Assembly (NCBI GenBank): GCA_927435965.1
Contig: CAKMKB010000234.1
Location: 1-18,630, forward strand
DNA: 18,630 bases
Source: 38-11 sp927435965
GTDB lineage: Bacteria > Bacillota > Clostridia > Tissierellales > Dethiosulfatibacteraceae
Direction: 5' to 3'
A model generated the notes under the pieces. That model saw only the letters and a program-made list of their open reading frames with translations. It had not been told where the DNA came from and searched no databases. Positions within the stretch are counted from its first letter, which is position 1, and each line of letters opens with the position of its first letter. Of the stretch, positions 1 to 6,609 are shown piece after piece. The translations under genes were made by a program, and so were the position numbers.

Positions 1-2
1 TT

Positions 3-101
3 CAAATCCTATTCTTATGTTATGAGAATCATCAAGAGATTCAAGAGTGGAGAGAAGAACAGAGAAACCGGTGTGAGAATTGGCAATCACAAGATGACTG
101 A
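3..101 (+). other. Possible 3' end of an upstream gene, unassigned
   Basis: Two forward frames are open from the left edge. One ends with TGA at 99-101 and gives a charged, helix-like tail of about 32 residues (ending WQSQDD). The other ends with TAA at 115-117. At most one can be real, and I recognise neither. The first looks slightly more protein-like because of its regular Glu/Gln/Arg pattern. No terminator hairpin is visible between here and the next gene, so the upstream gene, if any, may be co-transcribed with the QueG-like gene. Confidence 0.2.
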
Positions 102-206
102 CAATAACTTCACCTAAATCAGTTAGTTAACGCTTTGACGTTTCATTTTCGAGATTACACGGTCGAATTTCTTGTGGAAAACAACAGTGCTACAATCCCA
201 TTTTAT

Positions 207-250
207 AAGGAGGTATTCCCATGTACTTTGTCGGTAATGATGGATATTAA
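207..250 (+). promoter_or_regulatory. Strong Shine-Dalgarno followed by an out-of-frame 9-codon mini-ORF
   Basis: AAGGAGG at 207-213 lies 7 bases before an ATG at 221. That ATG opens only nine codons (MYFVGNDGY) and stops at TAA 248-250. The frame is not that of the QueG-like gene, whose first ATGs (237 and 240) sit inside the mini-ORF. Possible readings are translational coupling by a leader peptide, a frameshift mutation or base-call error that split the original start from its gene, or chance. The Shine-Dalgarno is one of the best in the window, so chance seems the least likely. Confidence 0.5.
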
Positions 251-1100
251 AAGGATAGCAGACTCAACAGCGCCCAATATAATCAGAACCATCAGAATGG
301 ACGATCTAAGATATTGGAAAGAGCTAAATAAGAACAATCCAATTTCTCAGCATCTTACTTTTGATGAGCTTGATGATAATATGACCGGAGTGTGCGTCAT
401 CGCTTTTCAATACAACCTGGATTATCCTGAGTTGCCGGAGGGCTGCATGAGCATCTCTCCCTACTACTATTTTGCCAACAAATACTACAGACAGTATAAT
501 CCCTTATTGAATGAGTTAGCTCTAAAAGGCAAGATGAAAATTCTTAAGGATACCCATCTCAAGTCCCTGGCGAACCTTTCAGGCATCGGTTTTTATGGCA
601 AGAACAGCATTATTCACAATGAATTGTTTGGCAGCAGGTTTTTCATGATAGCATTAGGCCTCTACGAGGACGTGGAGTGGGACGTATTGAATCTGGAAGA
701 AACAGACTGCGGCAGCTGCAAGCTATGCGTTGAAGCCTGCCCGACGCAAGCACTCACTCAGCCTTTTGTGCTTTCAAGACATCAGTGCCTGAGACACTAT
801 ATGCTTCATGAATATGAAATGCCTGAACAATACAAATCTTTAATGGCAGATCGTTTGGTTGGATGTGACATATGCCAGATGGCCTGTCCCAAAAACACCA
901 GACAATCCGAGATTGATCGAATGCCGGATTATGACAGGGAAGTCTTTGACATTGAAAGATACATGGAGAACGAAGGCGTGGGACTTAATCAAATGATGCC
1001 ATTACTTTCTGAATGGATTGGCAAGAACTATGCCCGTCCCATCCGTGTAAGAGCACAATGCAATATCATATATAATAATATAAAAAAGGGCGGAGAATAA
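237..1100 (+). CDS. QueG-like double 4Fe-4S cluster protein (epoxyqueuosine reductase family)
   Basis: The protein carries the ferredoxin-like module of QueG, the cobalamin- and Fe-S-dependent enzyme that reduces epoxyqueuosine to queuosine in tRNA. Numbering from a TTG at 135, the cluster cysteines are C192, C195, C198, C202 (CGSCKLCVEACP), C218, and C244, C247, C251 (CDICQMACP): all eight of the double-cluster pattern. SGIGFYGKNS (149-158) matches the AGLGWIGKN segment of QueG, and an Asp-Thr just before it (139-140) may match the family's catalytic aspartate. The N-terminal half is diverged and short, so the substrate may not be epoxyqueuosine. ATG 237 was chosen because homology seems to begin near MDIKRIA. 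TTG 135 gives 34 more residues that look non-coding and has no ribosome site. The stop codon is inside the terminator hairpin that follows. Confidence 0.8.
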   Translation: MMDIKRIADSTAPNIIRTIRMDDLRYWKELNKNNPISQHLTFDELDDNMTGVCVIAFQYNLDYPELPEGCMSISPYYYFANKYYRQYNPLLNELALKGKMKILKDTHLKSLANLSGIGFYGKNSIIHNELFGSRFFMIALGLYEDVEWDVLNLEETDCGSCKLCVEACPTQALTQPFVLSRHQCLRHYMLHEYEMPEQYKSLMADRLVGCDICQMACPKNTRQSEIDRMPDYDREVFDIERYMENEGVGLNQMMPLLSEWIGKNYARPIRVRAQCNIIYNNIKKGGE

Positions 1101-1116
1101 AAATTCTCTGCCCTTT
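1081..1116 (-). terminator. Hairpin terminator between convergent genes
   Basis: Arms 1085-1098 and 1103-1116 form a 14-pair stem with one G-T pair and an AAAA loop. Read on the minus strand it is followed by TTTTTT, so it suits the lipoprotein gene. The forward side has only TTT, but the hairpin probably also slows forward transcription. The QueG-like stop codon (1098-1100) lies at the top of the stem. Confidence 0.8.
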
Positions 1117-1138
1117 AAACTCTTAAATAATAGTTTGA

Positions 1139-1897
1139 TTAAATGGTCCATTCGCCGTGAACGATGCCCACAAGATACCAATACCCGTTGTCGTTTTCAA
1201 AAACCAGCGTTAGACTTCTCCAATCAATTCCTTCATATTGAGGGTCAAATCCTGTGAAATGAAACTCCAGAAAGCCATGATTCGGATAAACATCGGTAAT
1301 ATTGTTGATTGTATTGCCCGTACCGATAGATTGATTGATGCCAATCATATGTGGATTAGCAAAATCCTGGTCATAGACAAATCGATCATAATAATCAGAA
1401 AAAGTGAGTTCTATGGGTTCACCACTACCATCATAGCTTCCCCACGTAAATTCGGCAGTGTCATTAAACAAATTAACCAATCCATTTCCTGGAAAAAAAA
1501 GCATATCATCATTCTCATGAATAAAAGAATAGGGTGAAAATCTAAGACCATTTGTTGGGCTTATAAAACCATCAAGCGCTACAATATCGTAATCAGCAAT
1601 AATCTCTATGACATTCAGTGCTTCGGTCAATAGAGAGTTGCCTTGCATAGGTCCGGTAATCAACAAACTATCCTGGAAATCGGTGATAATCTTTTCCTTA
1701 TCTTTAATCTCCAACCTCAGCTCATTGATTGTCTCGCTATATTCCATAAGCTTTGCTTCGAGGGCTTGAGTCTTGTTTCTTTCAGCATTCAATTCTTTTC
1801 TTAGCTGACTGATGTTTTCGTCTGTATTCGCTTCACAACCGGTTAGAACCAGTATCGAAATCAATAAAAATAATAAAACAATTTGCTTTAACTTCAT
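1139..1897 (-). CDS. Coiled-coil lipoprotein of unknown function
   Basis: The 252-residue protein starts with a type II signal peptide: MKLK, a hydrophobic stretch to residue 18, and lipobox LTGC with the lipidated Cys at 21. Residues about 28-75 are a heptad-patterned coiled coil rich in Glu, Lys and Leu. The rest (about 80-252) is a globular extracellular domain without cysteines, rich in Asp, Phe, Tyr and Gly, ending in WYLVGIVHGEWTI. I do not recognise that domain. The protein should be anchored on the outer face of the membrane with the coiled coil as a stalk or oligomerisation element. AGAGGA lies 6 bases before the ATG. The gene appears to be transcribed alone, from a -10 at 1927-1932 to the terminator at 1081-1116. 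Confidence 0.85.
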   Translation of the reverse strand: MKLKQIVLLFLLISILVLTGCEANTDENISQLRKELNAERNKTQALEAKLMEYSETINELRLEIKDKEKIITDFQDSLLITGPMQGNSLLTEALNVIEIIADYDIVALDGFISPTNGLRFSPYSFIHENDDMLFFPGNGLVNLFNDTAEFTWGSYDGSGEPIELTFSDYYDRFVYDQDFANPHMIGINQSIGTGNTINNITDVYPNHGFLEFHFTGFDPQYEGIDWRSLTLVFENDNGYWYLVGIVHGEWTI

Positions 1898-1926
1898 TGC
1901 ATTCCTCTTTTTTTGTAATAATACTT

Positions 1927-1932
1927 ATTATA
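1927..1932 (-). promoter_or_regulatory. -10 element for the coiled-coil lipoprotein gene
   Basis: TATAAT on the minus strand, about 30 bases before the start codon. The best upstream partner is TTGTTT with a 19-base spacer, so the -35 is weak. Confidence 0.45.
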
Positions 1933-1966
1933 CCATTTATATAAAAATAATAAACAAATAATTAAC

Positions 1967-1994
1967 AAAAAAAATGACCCCGAAATCGGGGTCA
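1967..1994 (-). terminator. Terminator of the 49-residue protein gene
   Basis: TGACCCCGA (1975-1983) pairs with TCGGGGTCA (1986-1994). On the minus strand the GC-rich stem is followed by eight T residues. It lies 12 bases after the stop codon at 2006-2008 and separates this gene from the lipoprotein gene. Confidence 0.93.
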
Positions 1995-2005
1995 CGGTAC
2001 ATTAT

Positions 2006-2155
2006 CTATTTATGGTTTTCATCAACCCAGAGTTTGGATTCAACGACGGCTTCCTCTGAAGGCTTTGTAACGCAAGTGTCTTCGTCATATTCTGTGGGTG
2101 TTGCCCATGCTTCAGGAGGGTTTGCACCAACTAATTTGTTACGATTTGTTTTCAT
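2006..2155 (-). CDS. Small 49-residue protein, DUF3787 / spore-surface-like
   Basis: A complete short gene with ATG at 2155-2153, AAGGAAG about 8 bases upstream, a stop at 2008-2006 and a strong terminator. The protein begins MKTNRNKLVGANPPEAWATP and ends KPSEEAVVESKLWVDENHK. From memory, the AWA segment plus a PSEEAV-x-x-(A/S)K-x-WVDEN-x-K tail resembles small clostridial proteins called DUF3787 or the CDIF630_02480-type spore-surface family. I could not run a search. It is hydrophilic and acidic, has one Cys and no signal peptide. Its promoter is a perfect housekeeping-type promoter overlapped by a Fur-like palindrome. That does not fit a gene used only by late sporulation sigma factors, so the spore role is uncertain. 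Confidence 0.75.
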   Translation of the reverse strand: MKTNRNKLVGANPPEAWATPTEYDEDTCVTKPSEEAVVESKLWVDENHK

Positions 2156-2200
2156 TTGTTTCACTTCCTTAACAACATTATTATTGAATTATATTAATTG

Positions 2201-2229
2201 ATTATACATCAAATGATAATGATTGTCAA
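2201..2229 (-). promoter_or_regulatory. Consensus promoter of the 49-residue protein gene
   Basis: On the minus strand, TTGACA (2229-2224), exactly 17 bases, then TATAAT (2206-2201). Both boxes match the vegetative sigma consensus perfectly. The predicted start near 2194 gives a leader of about 40 bases. Confidence 0.85.
2214..2228. promoter_or_regulatory. Fur-box-like operator
   Basis: TGATAAT-G-ATTGTCA is a 7-1-7 inverted repeat with six of seven symmetric pairs. It is close to the Fur consensus TGATAAT-N-ATTATCA. It covers most of the -35 box and part of the spacer of the minus-strand promoter, so a bound repressor would block polymerase. Confidence 0.6.
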
Positions 2230-2252
2230 GTAAAAATAAAATATCCATAAAC

Positions 2253-2281
2253 TTGAAATCTTTTTAAAAATATATTAAGAT
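2253..2281 (+). promoter_or_regulatory. Probable promoter of the YbaK-like gene
   Basis: TTGAAA (2253-2258), 17-base spacer, TAAGAT (2276-2281). The -10 is imperfect. The predicted start is about 20 bases before the ATG at 2309. Confidence 0.4.
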
Positions 2282-2308
2282 ACACCTATGATTTCAGGAG
2301 GTAAAAGA

Positions 2309-2770
2309 ATGAGCATAGAAACAGTAAAAAAACAATTTGTTGATGAAAATTTGCCGCTGGCAGTAATCGAAATGGATACATCAACAGCGACAGTAGAATT
2401 GGCGGCACAGGCCCTTGGTGTTGAGCCCGCGCGCATTGCAAAGACAATGGCAATCAGGTTGAAGGAAAAGGATATTCTGTTGTTGGCAAAGGGGGATGTG
2501 AAGCTGGACAATCGAAAATTCAAGGACACATTCAAAGAAAAAGCAAAGTTTATCGGTCTTGAAGATGTGGAGGAAGCCACAGGTCATCCAGTTGGAGGCG
2601 TTTGCCCCTTTGGACTGAGCAAACCCTTGGACATCTATCTGGATGAGTCTCTAAAGGTATTCGACTATGTATTTCCTGCAGGAGGCGGGGGTAACACAGC
2701 TGTCAAAATCGATGTTGATTACCTGGCAGAGGTCACAAAGGCATCATGGGTAAATGTCTGCAAGGAATAA
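2309..2770 (+). CDS. YbaK/EbsC family aminoacyl-tRNA deacylase
   Basis: A 153-residue, single-domain protein of the YbaK/ProX-like fold. Members hydrolyse mischarged aminoacyl-tRNAs, for example Cys-tRNA(Pro) or Ala-tRNA(Pro), and act freely in the cytoplasm. The family signature is clear: an active-site Lys in IAKTMAIR (K45), a GD-x-K-L segment, GHPVGGVCPFGL near residue 93, and a conserved glycine run in FPAGGGGN. The length is normal. The start was set at 2309 because CAGGAGG (2295-2301) lies 7 bases upstream. An earlier in-frame ATG at 2288 precedes that site and would add seven residues. No hairpin terminator is visible after the stop, so some read-through into fbp, 82 bases downstream, is possible. 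The exact substrate cannot be told from sequence. Confidence 0.92.
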   Translation: MSIETVKKQFVDENLPLAVIEMDTSTATVELAAQALGVEPARIAKTMAIRLKEKDILLLAKGDVKLDNRKFKDTFKEKAKFIGLEDVEEATGHPVGGVCPFGLSKPLDIYLDESLKVFDYVFPAGGGGNTAVKIDVDYLAEVTKASWVNVCKE

Positions 2771-2814
2771 TAGAACGTTAGCAGCAATAACTGTTAAATT
2801 AACCTCATATAGCA

Positions 2815-2820
2815 TATAAT
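2815..2820 (+). promoter_or_regulatory. Possible -10 element for fbp
   Basis: TATAAT 33 bases before the fbp ATG. No good -35 lies at the right distance, so it may need an activator or may be chance in AT-rich DNA. Confidence 0.3.
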
Positions 2821-2852
2821 ATTAGGTAATATAAGATTTCCAGGAGGTCATA

Positions 2853-4802
2853 ATGGAACTTCTTCCTTACTACAAGCTGTTGGCCAAGCAGTTTCCAAAT
2901 ATTGACGAAGTCAGCAAAGAGATCATCAACCTTAGCGCAATACTCAATCTGCCTAAGGGTACAGAACATTTTTTGACAGATATTCATGGTGAATACGAGG
3001 CCTTCACCCACGTGGTGAGAAATGCATCTGGAACCGTAAAGCGGAAAATAAACGAGACATTTGGTGACCAGATGACTTCTTCAGAGAAGGAAAGACTGGC
3101 TTCCCTGATTTATTACCCAAGAGAGAAGCTGATTTTTCTAAAAAAACAAGGGGTTGTAGATGAAAAATGGTATCAGGAAACTATCTATCAGCAGATACTT
3201 GTGTTGAGGAAAGCAGCCTATAAGTATTCCAGATCAAAGGTCAGAAAAGCCCTGCCCCAAAGCTTCAATTACATAATAGAGGAGCTGGTGCAGACACAAG
3301 AGGATCTGGAATCCAAAAAGAGATACTATAGTGAGATTATCAAAACTATCATCAGAACAGACAGGGCTGATGATTTTATCATGGCACTATCAGACGTCAT
3401 CAGAAGGCTTGTAGTCGATAGGCTTCATATTGTAGGAGACATCTTTGACAGAGGACAAGGGGCTCATCTGATACTGGATGACCTGATGGCTCATCACGAT
3501 GTGGATATACAATGGGGCAATCACGACATCCTATGGATGGGTGCGGCAGCAGGCTCAGAGGCATGTATAGCCAACGTGGTCAGAATATCACTGAGATATG
3601 GCAATCTAGAGACCATTCAGGAAGGCTACGGTATCAATCTCATGCCGCTATCACAATTTGCCAACGAGGTTTATAAGGATGATCCCGCCGAATTTTTTCA
3701 ACCCATACTCAAAGGAAAACACAATTTCAAGGAAAAAGATATTCAACTGATGTCAAAAATGGAAAAGGCGATAGCCATTATACAATTCAAGCTTGAAGGG
3801 CAGATTATAGAAAGGCAACCGAGCTACAAGATGGAGGACAGATTATTTTTGGATAAGCTATCGAAAGATAGGTCCAAGGTCATGATAGATGGCAAGGAAT
3901 ACGCAATGAGGGATAAGTCTTTTCCAACACTGATTTCCGACGACCCCTATGAGCTGACCCAGGAAGAAAGAGAAGTCATGGATAATCTGCTGATTAGCTT
4001 CAAGAACTCAGAAAAGCTTCAGCAACATGCTGAATTCTTGTACACAAAGGGAAGCATCTATCTGATTTGCAACAGCAATCTCTTATATCATGCCTGTGTG
4101 CCCTTTGATGAGGAGGGTGAGTTTGCAAGCTTCGTGATAGCGGGAAAGAGCTATTCCGGCAAATCTCTTTGTGACTACTTTGATTCACAACTGAGGGAAG
4201 CCTATTTCAACAAACACGAAGAAAGCAATCACTTTGACAAGGATCTGACCTGGTACGCTTGGTGTGGCGCGTTGTCACCTTTGTTTGGTAAAGATAGGAT
4301 GACCACATTCGAACGGTATTTCGTTGACGATAAATCGACCCATAAGGAGACCTACAACCACTATTTCAAGATAAGGGACCAGCTGGACACCTGTGAGAAA
4401 ATACTGGATGAGTTCGGATTAAGCCTCGAAAAAGGGAGAATCATTTGTGGACATGTACCGGTTAAAACAAAAAAAGGAGAAAACCCCGTCAAGGGACATG
4501 GCAAGATGTTTGTCATAGATGGCGGATTCTCCAAGGCATACCAATCGGTGACAGGTATTGCAGGATACACACTGATATTCAATTCCCAGGGCGTCATATT
4601 GGTCTCTCATGAACCATTTGAGTCTCATGAGGCATCAATAAAGGAAAACACGGACATGCTTCCCAATGAGGTTTATCTAAAAGAAGAGGAAAGAAGGCTT
4701 CTGGTGGCAGATACAGACGTGGGGAAAGAAATCAAAGCCAATATTGAGATATTGAACAATTTATTGGATGCCTATAGAAAAGGCACAATTAAGCAAATCT
4801 AA
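2853..4802 (+). CDS. fbp: Fructose-1,6-bisphosphatase, class III
   Basis: The protein removes the 1-phosphate of fructose-1,6-bisphosphate, the controlling step of gluconeogenesis, in the cytoplasm. At 649 residues it has the usual size of the Firmicutes class III enzyme, which is unrelated to classes I and II and uses a metallophosphoesterase core. Metal-site motifs in order are TDIHGEYEAF (42-51), GDIFDRG (195-201), WGNHD (221-225), GHVPV (533-537) and IDGGFSKAYQ (555-564). The insert between about 290 and 400 is typical of the class. The start is well supported by CAGGAGG 6 bases before the ATG. The gene is monocistronic or follows the YbaK-like gene, and it ends at a strong terminator 7 bases after the stop. 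Confidence 0.96.
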   Translation: MELLPYYKLLAKQFPNIDEVSKEIINLSAILNLPKGTEHFLTDIHGEYEAFTHVVRNASGTVKRKINETFGDQMTSSEKERLASLIYYPREKLIFLKKQGVVDEKWYQETIYQQILVLRKAAYKYSRSKVRKALPQSFNYIIEELVQTQEDLESKKRYYSEIIKTIIRTDRADDFIMALSDVIRRLVVDRLHIVGDIFDRGQGAHLILDDLMAHHDVDIQWGNHDILWMGAAAGSEACIANVVRISLRYGNLETIQEGYGINLMPLSQFANEVYKDDPAEFFQPILKGKHNFKEKDIQLMSKMEKAIAIIQFKLEGQIIERQPSYKMEDRLFLDKLSKDRSKVMIDGKEYAMRDKSFPTLISDDPYELTQEEREVMDNLLISFKNSEKLQQHAEFLYTKGSIYLICNSNLLYHACVPFDEEGEFASFVIAGKSYSGKSLCDYFDSQLREAYFNKHEESNHFDKDLTWYAWCGALSPLFGKDRMTTFERYFVDDKSTHKETYNHYFKIRDQLDTCEKILDEFGLSLEKGRIICGHVPVKTKKGENPVKGHGKMFVIDGGFSKAYQSVTGIAGYTLIFNSQGVILVSHEPFESHEASIKENTDMLPNEVYLKEEERRLLVADTDVGKEIKANIEILNNLLDAYRKGTIKQI

Positions 4803-4808
4803 CAATCT

Positions 4809-4834
4809 AAACCGCTGAGACATCAGCGGTTTTT
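4809..4834 (+). terminator. Terminator of fbp
   Basis: AAACCGCTGA (4809-4818) and TCAGCGGTTT (4823-4832) form a perfect 10-pair stem with a GACA loop and a TTTTT run. Confidence 0.95.
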
Positions 4835-4872
4835 CATTGAAACGCGAACAAAACATTTTAATTGTAAAATGA

Positions 4873-4902
4873 TTGACATTGAAGGGTCAATTACTGTAGA
4901 AT
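4873..4902 (+). promoter_or_regulatory. Promoter of the OFA transporter gene with overlapping inverted repeat
   Basis: TTGACA (4873-4878), 18-base spacer, TAGAAT (4897-4902). Initiation is predicted near 4909, which leaves a leader of about 300 bases. ATTGAC (4872-4877) and GTCAAT (4886-4891) form an inverted repeat with an 8-base gap across the -35 and spacer, a possible operator. Confidence 0.6.
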
Positions 4903-5212
4903 ATCAAGGTAACGTTTTCACTTCTTAGTATTTCATATCATTCTAAATGCTGTTCAAGAAACTCATCTTGGGTCCAGCAACTTCAAAAAAACACACAACT
5001 GAATAGGCACAACAAGACTACCATAACAATGATGGCATTTATTTTGTTATACCAATTTAATTTATCCGATGACTAACAGAGCTAAGACTCCCACTTTATA
5101 AGTGGTAGATAAGCACTGTAGAGTCCCTGGATAATGGTTTCTAAGATTCAGATGGCGTTTGAAACACCACCTGAACCCAAGAACCCTATTAATGTTTAAA
5201 GGAGTTTTAAAA
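4903..5212 (+). other. Long 5' leader of the OFA transporter with several hairpins
   Basis: No gene was found here. Visible pairings are 5023-5029 with 5044-5050 (7 pairs), 5091-5096 with 5100-5105 (6 pairs), 5086-5090 with 5121-5125 enclosing that hairpin, and 5148-5159 with 5163-5174 (10 of 12 pairs). The last hairpin ends 24 bases before the ribosome site. A ~300-base leader is unusual for this window, where the other assignable leaders are short. I could not match it to a riboswitch class I know, and there is no T-box signature. A cis-acting RNA is an inference only. Confidence 0.35.
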
Positions 5213-6511
5213 ATGAACGCAACCAAGAATCGAGGATTAATCGTATTATTTGCAGGACTCGGCGTGAATCTCATGCTGGGAACACTGTATGCCTGGGGTG
5301 TAATCTCCAAGGCACTCATCACGCAGTACGGATGGACAGCAACACAGACACAGCTACCCTACATGACAGCATGTGCGGTATTTGCATTCTCCATGATGCC
5401 CGGTGGCAAGCTTCAAGACAGGCTTGGACCTAGACCGATTATCATGGCCTCTGCTATATTAGCGGGAATCGGATTTATATTTGCAGGCTATTTTCTGACA
5501 CTACTATCATTGACAATCGGATTTGGTATCATATTTGGTATGGCCATGGGAACTGGCTATGCGGCACCGACACCTGCAGCCATCAAGTGGTTCCATCCGA
5601 GCAAAAGAGGAATCGTATCAGGTGTGGTGGTCAGTGGATTCGGACTTGCACCGGTCTATGTTGCACCGCTTACAACGTATCTATTGGATAATTTTGGCAT
5701 CAGTATAACCTTCTACTCACTGGGAATTGGGTTTTTCATCGGTATTATGTTATTGGCCCAACTTATCAAGAATCCACCTGAAGGCTACTGTGCGCCAGTG
5801 CCGGCTAACTATGTGAGCAATGATGCACCCGGTAAAAAACCGGTAGCGGCAAAGGAATACCACTGGAGAGAGATGATAAAAACCAAGCAGTTTTTTATGC
5901 TTTGGACAATGCTTTGCTTCGGAACATTTGCAGGTCTATTGGTCATAGGCCAGCTATCGAACATCGGTCTGGAACAGGCCGGTATACAGGCAGCATTCAC
6001 ATTGACAATCGTTTATGCAATATTCAACGCTTTCGGTCGTATCAGCTGGGGCGTGATAATGGATAAAATCGGAGGAAAGAGATCTCTGCTGTTCATGTTT
6101 ATGATACAGGTAGTGTTTTTCGCCGCTAAGCCGTTCTTCACAACGCCACTAACATTGATGATCAGTATAGCAGCTATCGGATTTACATTCGGTGGTATGT
6201 TGACAGTGTTTCCAGCTATGACGGGTAACTACTACGGAATGAAAAATTTCGGTATGAATTACGGTATGGTAATCACCGCATGGGGTATCGGTGGTGTGTT
6301 AGGACCACTATTAGGCGGTATCGTAAGAGATGTAACAGGTGTCTACACTTACAGTTACATGGCTTCTGCAGTCATCAGCTTTATGGGTGCCATGATATCA
6401 CTTAGAATTACTGCGCCGGATGTAAAACATGATGAACATCCAGCCGACATAGGACAAGGATATACATCAGATGCTCAAGATGAAGCATGCTACGTATCAA
6501 ATAATGAATAA
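5213..6511 (+). CDS. OFA-family MFS transporter (oxalate/formate antiporter type)
   Basis: A 432-residue integral membrane protein with about 12 membrane segments, typical of the major facilitator superfamily. The N-terminus (RGLIVLFAGLGVNLMLGTLYAWGVIS) is characteristic of the oxalate:formate antiporter family, which exchanges small carboxylates. The cytoplasmic loop motif GGKLQDRLGPRP lies between segments 2 and 3, and its counterpart WGVIMDKIGGKRS lies between the two halves. A hydrophilic loop near the middle links the halves, and a short acidic tail follows the last segment. ATG 5213 was chosen because AAAGGAG (5198-5204) lies 8 bases before it. An in-frame ATG at 5159 falls inside a leader hairpin. 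Family members carry different carboxylates, so oxalate is not proved, and no oxalate-degrading gene is nearby. It is a single-gene unit with its own promoter and terminator. Confidence 0.9.
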   Translation: MNATKNRGLIVLFAGLGVNLMLGTLYAWGVISKALITQYGWTATQTQLPYMTACAVFAFSMMPGGKLQDRLGPRPIIMASAILAGIGFIFAGYFLTLLSLTIGFGIIFGMAMGTGYAAPTPAAIKWFHPSKRGIVSGVVVSGFGLAPVYVAPLTTYLLDNFGISITFYSLGIGFFIGIMLLAQLIKNPPEGYCAPVPANYVSNDAPGKKPVAAKEYHWREMIKTKQFFMLWTMLCFGTFAGLLVIGQLSNIGLEQAGIQAAFTLTIVYAIFNAFGRISWGVIMDKIGGKRSLLFMFMIQVVFFAAKPFFTTPLTLMISIAAIGFTFGGMLTVFPAMTGNYYGMKNFGMNYGMVITAWGIGGVLGPLLGGIVRDVTGVYTYSYMASAVISFMGAMISLRITAPDVKHDEHPADIGQGYTSDAQDEACYVSNNE

Positions 6512-6518
6512 GAACATC

Positions 6519-6552
6519 AAAAACAACAGTCAAATGGCTGTTGTTTTTTTTT
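6519..6552 (+). terminator. Terminator of the OFA transporter gene
   Basis: AAAAACAACAG (6519-6529) pairs with CTGTTGTTTTT (6538-6548) around an 8-base loop, and a long T run follows. The far arm also supplies the -35 region of the next promoter. Confidence 0.9.
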
Positions 6553-6568
6553 GCAAATAGTGTATAAT
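6541..6568 (+). promoter_or_regulatory. Promoter of the c-di-GMP enzyme gene
   Basis: TTGTTT (6541-6546), 16-base spacer, TATAAT (6563-6568). The predicted start is near 6575, about 35 bases before the ATG. The -35 lies inside the previous terminator stem. Confidence 0.55.
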
Positions 6569-6609
6569 TATAGATACAAGTTGTTAATAATTTTTACTGG
6601 GGTATAAAA

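Noticed and set aside
135..236. N-terminal extension of the QueG-like protein from TTG 135
   Set aside because: There is no ribosome site, the start codon is weak and the residues are unlike the family. Homology appears to begin near ATG 237/240.
1238..1537. Forward open frame of 99 codons
   Set aside because: It lies wholly within the minus-strand lipoprotein gene, has no ribosome site, and its product looks like a shadow.
1974..2201. Forward open frame of 75 codons
   Set aside because: It begins in the terminator of the minus-strand gene. The opposite strand holds the convincing 49-residue gene with promoter, ribosome site and terminator.
4947..5006. Possible 19-residue leader peptide in the OFA leader
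   Set aside because: No Shine-Dalgarno precedes the ATG and there is no run of regulatory codons.
4903..5212. Known riboswitch or T-box in the OFA leader
   Set aside because: I could not find the conserved core of purine, SAM, c-di-GMP, fluoride, preQ1 or T-box elements. Reported only as an unknown structured leader.
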